This document shows, piece after piece, positions 11,946 to 25,900 of a stretch of DNA of 64,000 nucleotides. A program made the translations under genes and the position numbers. The notes below the pieces were generated by a model. That model was not told where the DNA came from and ran no database searches. It saw only the letters and a list, made by a program, of their open reading frames with translations. The stretch comes from Syngnathus acus (lineage: Eukaryota > Chordata > Actinopteri > Syngnathiformes > Syngnathidae), in contig NC_051088.1 in NCBI RefSeq assembly GCF_901709675.1, positions 5,293,664-5,357,663 on the forward strand, given 5' to 3'. Position 1 is the stretch's first letter. Each line of letters begins with the position of its first letter.

Positions 11946-14680
11946 AAACGTGATATTCCAGATAAACAGAACTGATCACTAACAAAAGGACATCTTTCAG
12001 AAACATACAATACGGACTAAAGTATTTTGTACTTTTTGCAACATCTAGAAGTCACAGTCTGAAGAAAATTCTGTCCAGCAATCTAAAAGGGCATTTAAGA
12101 GGTCAGACCAGTGATGCTGAACCTCAGACAGGATCTGCTGGTTCATGATCGCTGTTCTGGTTTTGCTCAAAGGTGCTTGATAGGCTGGAGTGTAGTGACC
12201 AGCACATAACGATAACAGGTATCAGTATGAGGCTTATTTCTCTTATTTCAAGGTACTTGCGAAGGCTCACAATATCAGTGATCAATACCAGACATCCTCT
12301 TGTGCCCATTCTACTATCAGAAAGTAAATGGCATGCATGGCTGACCCAACCTTTTTAGTAAGTGAACTGCATCCATGTCAACCCATGTCAATACCCATTA
12401 AGATGACATTTGTTTAAGTATATGAATGTTTCTAAGGTTTACACATATTTCACACTGACTGCGAATTGGGTCCACTGCTTATGCCCTGCAGCCGCCATAC
12501 AGAAGCCACAAGGGAAAGAAAGCAATAGAATCTGCATGTCGATTCACACTAGGTGAGGTGCAGACTGTATGCAGACCATATGCAGAGCTCAGGAAGGTGT
12601 CAATTCTTTCCATATGCTAGTTGTGAATTTTCATGAAGCTGAAGAAATTACACGAACCAAAGTGGAAGTTGGGCATATGCATTCGAGGTGGATCCGGTAT
12701 TTTCCAAAATAAAAATTACAGTAACATTAAACCAACAACAGCGTTAAACAGACCTCAAACTTATGGCGTACTAGCTTGCAGCATGTAGCGATATTAGCCT
12801 CTGGTAGCGCTACTGTTGTAATTGTGTCACACAAAATTTTATCAGAACATGTTCCATGTCTGGATGCATTCATTAAAGTTTTTTTTTTTTTAATCAAAAA
12901 GATGTTATGTAAAATAATTTTAAATCAAAGAGAAATATTAATATCTTCTGACAAACAAAGTAAAATGTGAATGATTTTCCTGACTAAAACAAGACTAAAA
13001 TGTTATAGTCTACCAAACCTTGATGAAATAAAAACAAGAAGAGGTTGATTCAATGCACTAAAAACTAACGAGTGCGAGTGAAACTGGACAAAAACTGAGA
13101 CAAAATTTAAAAATGGCTGATATGCCATAACACAGTTAAGAAAATGGAGAAAAAAGTCCCTACAGCAAAACATTCCGTTGTGGTCGCCTTTACACTCCCC
13201 CACTTGTACCGAGTGGCCTGATTTTGCCCCTCCATGTGGCACATCGTGGTTTCCCTTGTCACCACCTCGTTTCCTGCTGTCATTGCGGAGGTACAGTCAA
13301 ATAGTGCAGTTACCAAATAGGTCTAACTGACACTCTCAGATGTGGTCACAGCTTTTCTAAACCTCTTCATAATCTCTGTTTTTAAGACAAAAAACTTTTA
13401 GCTGCTTCACTCACAGTATGGTAATCCATACAATTTTGTATTATGATATTTGCAAGACCCAGAGGATTGGCTTGCGACTCAGCTAAAAGAGGTTCCATAC
13501 ACTTCAGACGTACACTTTCGAAAAAGGACAGATACTGTAGAGATATAAAATATGTTCATCACAATATACTACTTTAATGTCTTCTCACCCTGAACTAAAT
13601 TTCACCTCCGCTTGTGCCCCATCTTAACACTTGCTTTTTTTCACTGCCTCAAACATGCACAATTGGGAAGAGCACAATGTTGTAACAGTGTTTTGCCTCT
13701 GGAGGGCAACTGTATGTTCCATTTCAAATATTCGATCGGGATGTGCATATGCTTACGAAAACCCAACACAATCCAGTTAGGAGTGTGGGCATCCTATCAA
13801 AATATAAATGAATAACTTCACCTCTAATCTGCAGCTGTGCCGCATGACCTCTATCTGAGTGACTTTCCTTGCATTTAATGTCATAGAAGATGCATTGTGA
13901 TTGCTTTTTATCAAGCAGTTTAAAATAGAGGCTGCACGCATATGAAGTGATTCACACAAGCAACTGCTCTAGATCCATATTGAGATCATCCAACGTCACT
14001 AACGAGTGAGATTACTCAGGCCTTTGACAATAGTTAGCTAACTTTTGACACAATATACCCCCTAAAAAAGTTCTTAGCTCTCCAAGTACCACCACCATGA
14101 TATGTGTTCAGTGCAGTTTTATTCCTAAAATGTAGGCGTAATACTTTTTGTAAGCCACTATAACATGATGCACTTTGAACATTACCACATGAATATAGGA
14201 AAATAAAAACACTGATAAAATGTATACCTAAATACAAGTTTAAAAACAAACAGCTCATGAAGTTTAAATGCAAATATATTGTAGCAGCTAAGATAAAGTT
14301 AAATACAACTGTAGGGTCGTGTTTTTTTCTGTGAAAATCAATGATCAAAGACCTTTGCCCATACAGCACTAACCTTTGACCAGTCAAGAAATAGAGATGC
14401 AGGTAAAATTGCCACACCAGAGAAAATTAGCCACTCTTTGTGGCCTTTTGTGTATCACATAGACCAAAATCTGCCAGACACAATTTTAGGACAAGAGTGA
14501 AAGCCTTTTGAATCATTCACCATTTATGAAATCATTTTGTGTAACAAATAATCTGTTTAGTGGTTCCAAACATGCTCTCACTTAAAACGTAAAACCATTA
14601 TTGACGATTGATCAGTTTAAGTGCATGAACCTCAAGTTCATTTCATCGTAATTATGAATGAAATTTGTACTGGCTAATTT
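11946..14680. other. Intron sequence without recognised features
   Basis: AT-rich unique sequence with scattered short A/T runs. Open frames are short and lack protein character. Confidence 0.5.
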
Positions 14681-14689
14681 CGGCCAGCA

Positions 14690-14907
14690 TCAGTGGATGA
14701 TGTACAGTTGGCCGCTGTGGGCACTTGGGACTGCCTTCCACCCCAGCTTGTGACAACCCACCCACTCCCCCACCATAACTAAATAACCCAGCTTGTCAAA
14801 ACACAGGGTTCTGATTAATGTTTCATTTGTGGAATATGAATTATACAGGCAAATTCCACTTATTTTTCTCCATCCCAGGGGGCTGCCATTTTGCCACTTG
14901 CTGTCAA
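14690..14907. repeat. Left flank of a fold-back repeat family
   Basis: This sequence, especially the part ending GGGGGCTGCCATTTTGCCAC (14878-14897), reads like the outer arm of a repeat common in fish DNA, contiguous with the hairpin at 14908-15028. The matching outer part is absent on the right, suggesting the copy is truncated there. The family match is from memory. Confidence 0.4.
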
Positions 14908-15028
14908 CTGAAAATGACATCACAGTTGCCAGGTCTCAGGTACCAACCAATCACATCTTACTAATTTTCTGAAGCTGAGCTGTCATTGGTTGTGACCTGA
15001 GACCTGGCAACTGTGATGTCATTTTCAG
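14908..15028. mobile_element. Fold-back (hairpin) element with 44-bp arms
   Basis: The left arm (14908-14951) begins CTGAAAATGACATCACAG and the right arm (14985-15028) is its reverse complement with only a few differences near the inner end; a 33-base loop separates them. Such large hairpins are typical of non-autonomous fold-back DNA elements in fish genomes. No coding capacity is present. Confidence 0.75.
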
Positions 15029-17198
<2,170 letters not shown>

Positions 17199-17200
<2 letters not shown>

Positions 17201-17214
17201 GAGTTTGACACCCC
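17199..17214 (-). mobile_element. Solo hAT-type terminus
   Basis: On the minus strand this reads CAGGGGTGTCAAACTC, the terminal inverted repeat of a common fish hAT family. The matching opposite end was not found, so this is a remnant or a chance match. Confidence 0.35.
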
Positions 17215-17328
17215 TGCATTAGACGTTTTAAACAATGTGGTGTCATTTGGGGGGCGTGGCTTGACTAGAGGCAAAAAGGTTCCAGCACGCTCACTTGATA
17301 ACGCAGATTAGCACATTTCAACAGAGTA

Positions 17329-17487
17329 GGAATCAACGCGAAAAATGGTCATTTGGGTGAATATGTGAATGAGCTCACTTTTGACAAAATGTTAAAATAT
17401 TACAACTTGAGTGACGAGGGTTGTCGTGCGGTTACAGGTGTTCCCAATTCAACGACAGGGACAGAAGACAAGGCTGTACCGGGCCCC
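17329..17487 (+). pseudogene. Short protein-like open frame of unknown origin, running into a microsatellite
   Basis: After a TAG at 17326, the frame stays open and reads, in part, [20 protein letters not shown], a balanced amino-acid composition unlike the surrounding random frames. It then continues into the TGGA repeat. It has no ATG at the start of the protein-like part. I do not recognise the family. It may be a relic of a mobile-element protein. The upstream GGGGGGCGTGGCTTGAC would fit a transposon leader, but this is conjecture. Confidence 0.25.
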
Positions 17488-17639
17488 TGGATGGATGGAT
17501 GGATGGATGGATGGATGGATGGATGGATGGATGGATGGATGGATGGATGGATGGATGGATGGATGGATGGATGGATGGATGGATGGATGGATGGATGGAT
17601 GGATGGATGGATGGATGGATGGACGGACGGATGGATGGA
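17488..17639. repeat. TGGA tetranucleotide microsatellite, about 38 units
   Basis: Nearly perfect TGGA units with two GGAC variants near the right end. Fish RTE-related SINEs end in GGAT repeats, so the tract could have grown from such a tail, but no SINE body precedes it. Open frames through it, on both strands, are artefacts. Confidence 0.97.
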
Positions 17640-18299
17640 CATACAAAGACTGAATGCAAACCTTGCTTTAAAAAATCAACTTTCCACAGTAGTCAGTGGC
17701 AAATTTATTTTTTTAATCCAAGGTTCTCCATTTGTTTTGTGAAATTTATGACAAATTGACATGAATAAGGCTGCACTTGTTAATGAAGTCAATGACAAAC
17801 TGTGTATAACATCATGCGTTGAAATTACATTGTCTGAAGTGCCAACATAAAATCAGTTGACAGAGAGCCAGTAAAGCTCTACAGACACTTCAAATGAATG
17901 TTTATACAGTTGGTAAGTTACCTAACACCCACGTGACCCGCATAGACTGTTTCATAATGGTGTCTGTTGCATAAAATAAAACTGGCATCTTTTTTGCGAT
18001 TCAGAAATGAGAGCCATTATTACTATGTTATGTATTATTATTATATTATGCAAGAGATTGTCTTTTTGCAAAGCTCTGAGCCCAAACAATACAGTAGGCA
18101 GCACTAAGACCTAGATAAAACACCTTGTGTGGTAACAATATAACGGTTCGTTTTGGTTCGATGAACCAAGCAATCAGCTTGTGAAGAGAAGAGAGAAGCA
18201 CTAATCTCATTACCTTCGCTTGTGGTCATGAGAGAATACTTATTTCTCCGTAGCAATGTCTGGAGGGTGATGACAAAAAATAAATAAATGAATAAAGGC
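17640..18299. other. Intron sequence without recognised features
   Basis: Unique AT-rich DNA. Confidence 0.5.
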
Positions 18300-18615
18300 A
18301 AGCCTCAGTCACACATCTCTCTAATTCGTTTTTCATGTAATTAAATCAGTGATATGTTGGAAAAACATGTAAACTCTGTTAGCTACTCTGGGCCATTTGC
18401 ATTTTTAATCAAACCAGATTAATTCTAATAGGCAAGCTAGGCTAAGGGGATGATAGAGCAGGCCTATTGTGTGTCTGTCACACTCATTTAATTCTGTCAT
18501 TATGTCCCATATCCTATTATGATAATTGGCTTTTTATTCTTAATCAACAACCAGCACAGGCGATTCAGTTATAATCTCTGACTGGTGCGCTGTTCACCTT
18601 AAACATGTACAAAGT
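18300..18615. promoter_or_regulatory. Candidate intronic enhancer with POU/homeodomain motifs
   Basis: A perfect octamer ATTTGCAT lies at 18395-18402, with TAATTAAAT near 18339, GATTAATTCTAAT near 18417 and TCATTTAATTC near 18484. The sequence is complex and repeat-free. The call rests on motif density only. Confidence 0.35.
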
Positions 18616-20090
18616 TTACCATCTTTAAAAACCAGGAACAGAGAACCCAGTGCAATGCATTGCAGTAGCTCATCCAACAAGCAAGTAAATGAGACAACAG
18701 TCGATCAAAATCCGATAATGGACTGCAGCCTCCAAAAGAGCCTAAAAACAATACAAGGCAACATTACCATATCAAATTCATCATTTGTAATAACATTGGA
18801 TTTGTTTTTTGCTTTCTTATGTTCACTCTGGCAGCAAGAAGTCATATGTTAGTGCAATTGCCATTTAACCCACAAGTGAGTGTTGACTTTAGTTTGCTAC
18901 ACTGTTGTTGTTGTTTAACTAACTTTAAATGGTTTGGTAGCTTCTTTTTCTCTCGGATTTTGCTGCTGTCTGAAGTTGGAAAGTGCCAATCAGATCTGCG
19001 TAAAGTCTAGCTCTGACAGTGTCGCTCATAACAGGGCAAACGGCAGATTATTTTTATATATACCTTGTAGTGGCTCTCATTGGATTGTGGAAGTGTATAT
19101 ACAATGCAATACATATGACTCTATAGGATGTGTAATGTAATAATCATGCAAATAAAGGTATAACTTAGAAAGTCGATGAAAATTATACCTACTGTGTGTA
19201 CAAACAACGTCATGCTTCTTCATTTGAAAGGACTTAAATACACAATTAAGTAATGTTTTTTTTTAATGTTGTCACTTTGGCTCATTGCTACAATGTGAAT
19301 GTGTTTATGTCAGCTCTCCCTCTGTTAGAAACTAAAGTGATCATAGTGAAATGTGGTCATTCAATCGCTCAGAATGTACTTTAAACAAAGTCAGGAAAGT
19401 GGTGGGGGCAGAGTGGGGGGGGAATTCTGATGTTGTTTCAATAGAGGCCAGGCTGATGCTGTTGCCAGTCAGACATTCAATGTGTGCGCATTCTTACAAG
19501 CTTCACTTGTGACAAATGGCATCTCAGCCTTATTGCTGCTTTTGGCTAGAATGAGTGTGGAGTATATCTCACAGTGTGCACAGATTGAGTCAGACAAGTG
19601 CAACTAGAAATATACTAATTTTCTCACTGTGGCCACCACTTTGCCTAAATCCACGTGCATTAGTGTCCTTATGAGGAGACACTTTTACGAGAAGAGGTTT
19701 TTAGAGCGATTATTGCGCTCCCAAAGGACAGATGCTAAAAGCAAAGTAGGTAAGGCCTCTCCAAACAGTTCAGTGATGAGTGTTCTGCTTTATCAAACAC
19801 AGAAAGCCAAGTTCTTAACCCGCATTTACGATTTCATAACCCTAAAGCAATATGACTTTTTTACAGAACAAGAAGTTCATTGCACACAGCACAGTCGCAC
19901 CAAATGAAAGGTATGTTATATATTTTACACAGTTCCTGCAGAGGGTGCTATATTCTTCCTTTCTAATATACATTTTCTATTTAATACAGGGCACTAATTA
20001 ACATGCTAAATCAACATATGTAACATATATAATTTTTGTAATTACCTGACTCCTACCTAGCAACAAATGATGACACAAAGATCAATGACT
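18616..20090. other. Intron sequence without recognised features
   Basis: Unique sequence. A G-rich patch lies at 19400-19425. No exon or element was recognised. Confidence 0.5.
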
Positions 20091-20286
20091 CCATTTTCTG
20101 AAGCACTTGAAGTTGCAGGTAAGCTGCAGCCTATTCCAACTGACTTAGAAGTGGGGTACAAGCTGGCCTCGATGCCACGCACGCATGAGGACAACATGCA
20201 AACTCCACACGGCAGGGCCTGAGGCGAGATTTGAATTGGGGCCTCTCGTGAGGCAGACATTCTAACCACTATGCTGCCAACTGTAC
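20091..20286 (-). mobile_element. tRNA-derived SINE, internally deleted
   Basis: Read on the minus strand it starts with a tRNA-like head: GCATAGTGGTTAGAATG (A box-like) and AATTCAAATC (B box-like). It continues with GTGTGGAGTTTGCATG, a block shared with the plus-strand SINE at 61430, and ends CTTCAGAAAATGG. The middle section of the fuller copy is missing. No perfect target duplication was found, and it is well diverged. Confidence 0.75.
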
Positions 20287-20569
20287 CAACGTGATCATTG
20301 GAAGGAATACAAATGTTCTTTTTCTGTAATTACCACATTTCAGTTGTGATTTTTTTTGTAATGACTTCTGAATCGTATGCCAGTGCAATTAAAATCATTG
20401 CCATTGGAAGATACAATGTATTATGGCACCGTACCAGAGCATGTCCTTTAGATTTCCTGGTGAACCTTTCCTTTACCACCATTAAGAGTATTTCCTATAA
20501 AACCCCACTGACTGTACACACTTTACATATGACTCACTATTATTTCCATAAAGAAGACTTATTAATTAC
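20287..20569. other. Intron sequence without recognised features
   Basis: Unique AT-rich DNA. A 180-codon open frame crosses this region and the next, but it has no recognisable domain. Confidence 0.5.
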
Positions 20570-20770
20570 TGTCTTGAGTACACAGGGTGGTGTTACTATG
20601 GGCACCATGGCCTGTTCCTTTGTGGCTGGAGACAACAGCTGTCTTTACCTTTGGCAGGCAAACAGGCTCATTAAGGGCAGCCATGTTTGTTTTTGTGCCC
20701 GATACCTGGCCCTAAGCAAACATTGCCATATCTCTCCTGTGCAGGCCTCGCAGTCTCAACATTTCCTTCC
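20570..20770. promoter_or_regulatory. Candidate intronic regulatory block
   Basis: Sequence of balanced composition between AT-rich flanks, with repeated words such as GGCAGGCAAACAGG and GGCAGCCATG. It looks like a conserved non-coding element, but conservation was not tested. Confidence 0.3.
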
Positions 20771-21409
20771 CTATTGTTGGGGGGGGGGCTGGCACGCCAA
20801 GCCCACCATACGTTTTTTTTTTGTATGGGCTGTGGCCTAGCTGCCAGTGGCTCTCAAAGAATGCACGGTTAATTGAGAAATTTTGTCGAGGTTGGTGCTG
20901 ATGCAATGCCTAATTGTTGTTAGAGATGCTATGAATGTTACATGCATAATGTATGCCATTATAGCGCCTGATATTACATCTTGTCGTATATGACAAGAAA
21001 GGCCTCTTTGTTTGTAATGTGGCAAACGTGATAAAGGCGTCATTATTTGGAGCGCTCACAGTAAAAATGTGCGCTGAAAGGTTCCATTCACATATTCTCT
21101 CTTCTCCCACCACTGTCTCGAGCTTGAGTGACAAGGCAGGTTGAATTCAGAACATTTTGACCAAAAAAAATCAATCTTAGAAAATAAAAATAGCATTGGC
21201 TGTGATTCCATGACTATAGATGGCAAACACGGGAACACTTAAACCCAGAAGGCATTCTCATTCTTTAATATATGTGGAAAAAGCAGACTTTTTGTCTTTT
21301 CGATAATGCACATACAGCAGTAATTGATGATTCTCATCTAGCAAATTCCAAGAGAAGTCTTGCAAAATGTACTCACTTATTTGATTTCATCTCCTTTCAC
21401 CATTTGTCA

Positions 21410-21670
21410 TGGCCAGAGTCACAATGCATTGTGAAATGAGTTCTTAATGTGGAGTAATGAGACTGTCATGGCTAGGCAGTCTCTGCTTGTTTGAGTTTGA
21501 CTCATGTTGGAGATTCAATTAAATCAGCTGAAGTCAAGCTGGCCTCGGGCCAGATCGGTAATGGGTGACCTCATTCAAACAATGCTCTGACATATTGAAA
21601 CAATAAGAGGAAGGGCCTTGAGCCAGTCGCAAAAGCAAACTGCACTCAGAAGCGATAAGGTAGAAAAATT
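21410..21670. promoter_or_regulatory. Candidate intronic regulatory block
   Basis: Complex repeat-free sequence with ACAATGCATTGTGAAATGAG, CAATTAAATCAGCTG and ACCTCATTCAAACAATGC words. ACAATGCATTGT is a perfect palindrome (21421-21432). Inferred from composition only. Confidence 0.3.
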
Positions 21671-23100
21671 ACAGTGAAGTCACTAAAGTGTTTGAAAGAT
21701 TCATACAGTCATTTGTCTTTGGGCAGATTTTTGTTTTCTACTTTTGGTGCTTGTAAATCACTTGTGTCTGTATGCGAGTCATTAATATAAACAGATCTAA
21801 AGGGGACAGGACTGTGTAAAGGTGATAAAAGCACACATAACAGATGCAAAGGAGATAAAAGGTACATGAATCATCAATATTTTCACCACACTTGAACTTG
21901 CAAATTCAAGATCATTTTAAGTAAGAGTGACTAAACTAAACTGTAAACATATGTTAACCATTGCTACTATGAAAATGTAAAAACAATAACAATTAAAAAA
22001 CACTGTTGTCCTATTTTCATAGACAAGTTCCTGTGCGCTCAGCATAACGCATCTTTACCGTATCTTTATTTTCGTGCAGGAGCAAGAGTGGTTTAACATG
22101 TTTGCAAATTTGGTAGACAGCATATTCTATTGCACGCCCCGGCCACATCTGGCTATTTGGTGACCAAAGACTAGACTACATTTTAGACCACCTAAAAGCA
22201 GGTCTAACTTGTGGCACAGGAGATGTAAAACGATTTTGGTGGCTTTAACAAGGTCCAGGCAGGTGAACGTCCTTGTATTTTATTCATTTTCCACACACGG
22301 ACACACGATCGTGGGTAGAAGGTGATCTCCAAGTACCCATCCACAGCGGCCAACTTTACATCATCCGCAAGTGGAGCTCCTCTTGCAGTTGCTTATGAAT
22401 GTATTTTGCACGTGTCAATTCCCTGCTTCTACATGCCTTGTCACGCACACAACCATCTCTACGCTGAGGGAAAGGGGTGAATCGCTTTGATTGGCTGGGA
22501 GTTGGCTGTGTCCCATAACGAGCACAATGGCACAAACACTCTCTTCTACCTGTATAAGTTTACAAAAAGGCCGGGAAAAAACCTGACTGCGTTTTGCGCT
22601 ATAACTTACTTGCGCTGTGCACGGAATGCAAACAGGATTTGCTCATGCAGCTCATTAAAAACAAATCTTACGAGTGTAGAAATAAATTAAGTAAACACAA
22701 GCCACATTATCATTTGACCACTAGAGTTCTACTACTTTGTAATATTTCTAAGAACTTGTTATTCTCTAAATCTTTCAATGCCAAATGTTCCTGTGTTTTT
22801 AACGCCTCTTGTTGAGGCTGGTCCTCTTTTGAAACAAGTGTTGCAAAACGTTCCTCAAAAATCCACTCCATTCAAATGTGCATAATGACCTTTGACTTGT
22901 TTAACCCGGAATAACAATTTCTAAAAAAGCTCAACTTTAACACTGACAAATAGAATTCAAACATAAGCACAGCTGGTGCATCTCTTCTGTTAGAGGTTTA
23001 CTTGTCTGTTTACAAGTCTAAGGTGATTTATTTGGATGTTGAAATGTCTGGACTCGAAATCAAGACACAAACACTCCCAAGGCTATGTAAACAGCCATCC
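21671..23100. other. Intron sequence, partly suspected old repeat
   Basis: Around 22130-22640 are words familiar from fish DNA repeats (TTAGACCACCTAAAAGCAGG, then TTGCGCTATAACTTA) that resemble parts of the GCGC-rich segment at 15255-15460. No ends were found. The rest is unique. Confidence 0.35.
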
Positions 23101-23139
23101 CATTGCCAGCCCCTAACCACGCTTACCGAGCACTAACTT

Positions 23140-23610
23140 TGACGCCAAGGCCAAAAGCCGTCGGAAAGGATTCCCGTTGTCACACACTTTGTAAGAGAGG
23201 CTATTCCTCCATTTAATCTTAATCCAAATCCATTGTCACTATACAGCTGAGGCATTTGATGGCACATTTATCATCCATCGTGTGTGAATATGCAGTTTGG
23301 AGAGGTGCAGGCATCCTCTGAGGGCTTTGTGAAATAAACAGAAACAAGTTTAAAAGATCAGTATGGAACATCTTGCTCTACTCACTCTTGTTTCCCTATC
23401 CACTGGGGCTAAATCAGTTACAGTAAACAGATAACAGAGTGCACGCATTCTCAGTAAGTGCATCTCATTACGCTGCGTTCCCTACGGCCCTAATTCCATT
23501 AGAAATTAAAACTAGAGACAATTAGTGGCAGATTGGTCTCAGCTCGGCGCACGACAGAGTGCTTCTCAAGGCGCCGAAACGACTTAATTACAGGCTCATC
23601 TGGAAAGTGC
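23140..23610. promoter_or_regulatory. Candidate intronic enhancer block
   Basis: A long complex stretch with homeodomain-type words, clearest at the right end: ACAATTAG at 23518-23525 and TTAATTAC at 23584-23591, plus CTAATTCC near 23490. The composition is balanced compared with the flanks. Inference only. Confidence 0.35.
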
Positions 23611-25589
23611 GCCACGGAGGAGCACACGGTGACTATACAAAAAAAGGAAGCGAACTAAACATGGGTCAAAGGTGAAAGAGTAACCTTTAGAAATATTATT
23701 AACTAACTTATTGTACTTGTTGAACCAAAAGAGTCCATCCCACAAATGTTTGTTATGGACGCAAAAGCCATCATCACTATAATATAAACACAAAGCCTAC
23801 ATGTTTATAAAAACTCATTTTTAATAAAGAGCCAAACAAATAGAAAATTAGTAGCTTGTAGGGAAAGGTAGCCACTCGCCATAAATTAATGGATGTTGCC
23901 ACAGAAACTGTTTTATCAGAAGTAGACAATACTTCTGATAAAAAGGGAGGTTCTACAATAGTCTTCTAGCAGCTGACTTTAACAAAAGCCAATGGCTGCT
24001 CTCATGAACTCAATGACTTGCTGATCTGATTGGCAGACACAACTTTCATCCAGTCCCTTATTGTCGGACAAGAGTGCTGATAATATAACCCAAACGATGA
24101 CAAACTAATGAAAGGTCAAATAGTGAGTCCAAACTTGATCCCTAATGTCAGCCTGACATGCTATCTGTAGCCACATTGAATTAACACTGACAGTCAAGTT
24201 TAAATAATGCTTTCATGAATTTTAAATAAAATCCTCATTTTCAAAAACTCCCGTCTTATCAGACTCAGCATTACGTATATGCAATCATGGACAAAAAAAG
24301 AGCTATCAATGCTATCAAAAAAATCTCGGCAGAAGACAAATAACAAACTCATCTATTCGTTTCAAGGACACAAAGTACATTTGGGGGGGATATTTGACGC
24401 AATTTTAGTTTATGTAACTATGACTACCCAGTTTGCCCTTCAAAACAGAGATGCACAGAGAGTGATTTCATTGTTCCATGTTGCTGGTGTCACGTGACAC
24501 CATGTCCTATTATATTGTGATGTTGTCATAGTAGGAGAGGAAATGAAATGCCTGGAAGTTATATGCTTCATACGTGTATGTGTATGAGTGCGTGTGCAGG
24601 GAGGGTCCTGTCGGGTTCAAAATTTAACACTCTAATTGGGCAATTTGAGATTATCATTATTCTCTTAGCTTCCTCATGCCGCTATTGCACCTCATGCACT
24701 GGTCCAAAAAGATGTGTGGATTTGAACACAAGCTTTCATTGATATGAATTAATTGCAAAAGAAATTGCAGCATAATACTGCCTATGACATTACAGTCAGA
24801 CAAAGGTAAATAACAGAATCATGTGCTAATTTCTGTCACCCTAATATGAAAATATATGTTCAAGTCATTTAAAGCCAGACACACGTGCTTATTTCAAATG
24901 AAAACTATTAGTAGGTTCAAGTGTACGATTTGTGTTTCTGAATGCGCAAAAAGAGGACCAATCAAATAAGGAGAATCGACCATGAGAGGGAATTAGAAAT
25001 CCCCTTAGCTACTGTTTTCTTGCTTAGTTCGTTCTAAACAGCCATGCACCCCAAAAAGAGAACCAATATTCCATCATTTGGAATTTCCTTGTCAAAATCA
25101 AGTTCCATTCATTATCTCCATGACAGATACTATGTTGCCGTTAAGCGTAATGAGACTCAGTCAAGACATAGCTACGGTAGGATACAGTATATTGGGTTGG
25201 GTATTTTATATTCCTTTATGTATTACTAAGGGTGATAATACGAGACAAATCTATATACAAATAATTAGCATTTTAATACAATATGTGTTTAATAAAATAA
25301 TAATTTACGAGATTTCCTCTGGTGCCTATAGAACAATTGAGGAGGTTAATAAAGTTTCGTGTGGTGCAATATGAACAGTGTGAGTGGATGTGATAAGACG
25401 TCATGAATAAAGCTGATAATTTGGTAACCATTGCCAACCAAATGTACTAAATCCATAGGAGCCATAAAACATTATGTTGATAACTCGATGCAGTTTTCCC
25501 TAACGTCTCACTTTTAAATGAAGCCTTCTGGATTCTTTGTTTTGTCTGATTTGATGAAACAATCTTTCATTAATTTCCCCATTTTGAAG
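23611..25589. other. Intron sequence without recognised features
   Basis: AT-rich unique DNA. No exon, RNA gene or element was identified. Confidence 0.5.
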
Positions 25590-25900
25590 CTGAGGCATAA
25601 CATAGGAGTGGAAATGATTATTTGAATAATTGATAACTAATCGTTTATCAATTAATTGAGCAATATTTTGATAATCTATTATTCATGAATCACCTTGTTC
25701 TTTTTTTCCTCACAGACGAAACTAGAACCTGAATCTTTAATGAATTTATTGTTGTACATGATTTTTATTGAAATTTAAAATAACGTCCTGTTTTTGAATA
25801 TACGTACAGACGAATACATTTTTTAGCAGCTTCATGGATTAATCAGCAGATAAGAACAGACAGATTAGTAAAATTAAAATAATCAATAAAAGCAGCCCTA
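25590..25900. mobile_element. Decayed miniature DNA element (AGGGCTGC family)
   Basis: The right end in complement reads AGGGCTGCTTTTATTGATTA and the left part has the degenerate counterpart (gaataattgataactaatcg, near 25624-25644), giving imperfect inverted ends rich in ATTGATTA/TAATCAAT words. This resembles a fish miniature element with ends of the type AGGGCTGCAACTAACGATTA. Both ends are too decayed to define a target duplication. Confidence 0.5.

Noticed and set aside
17353-17742. Long frames on both strands through the TGGA array
   Set aside because: The array period of four gives open frames in several registers; the repeated MDGW/HPSI peptides are artefacts. Only the non-repeat part before it was kept as a possible relic.
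20298-20840. 180-codon plus-strand frame, the longest in the window
   Set aside because: No domain, poor amino-acid pattern, crosses a poly(T)/G-run region, and has no splice or promoter context of its own.
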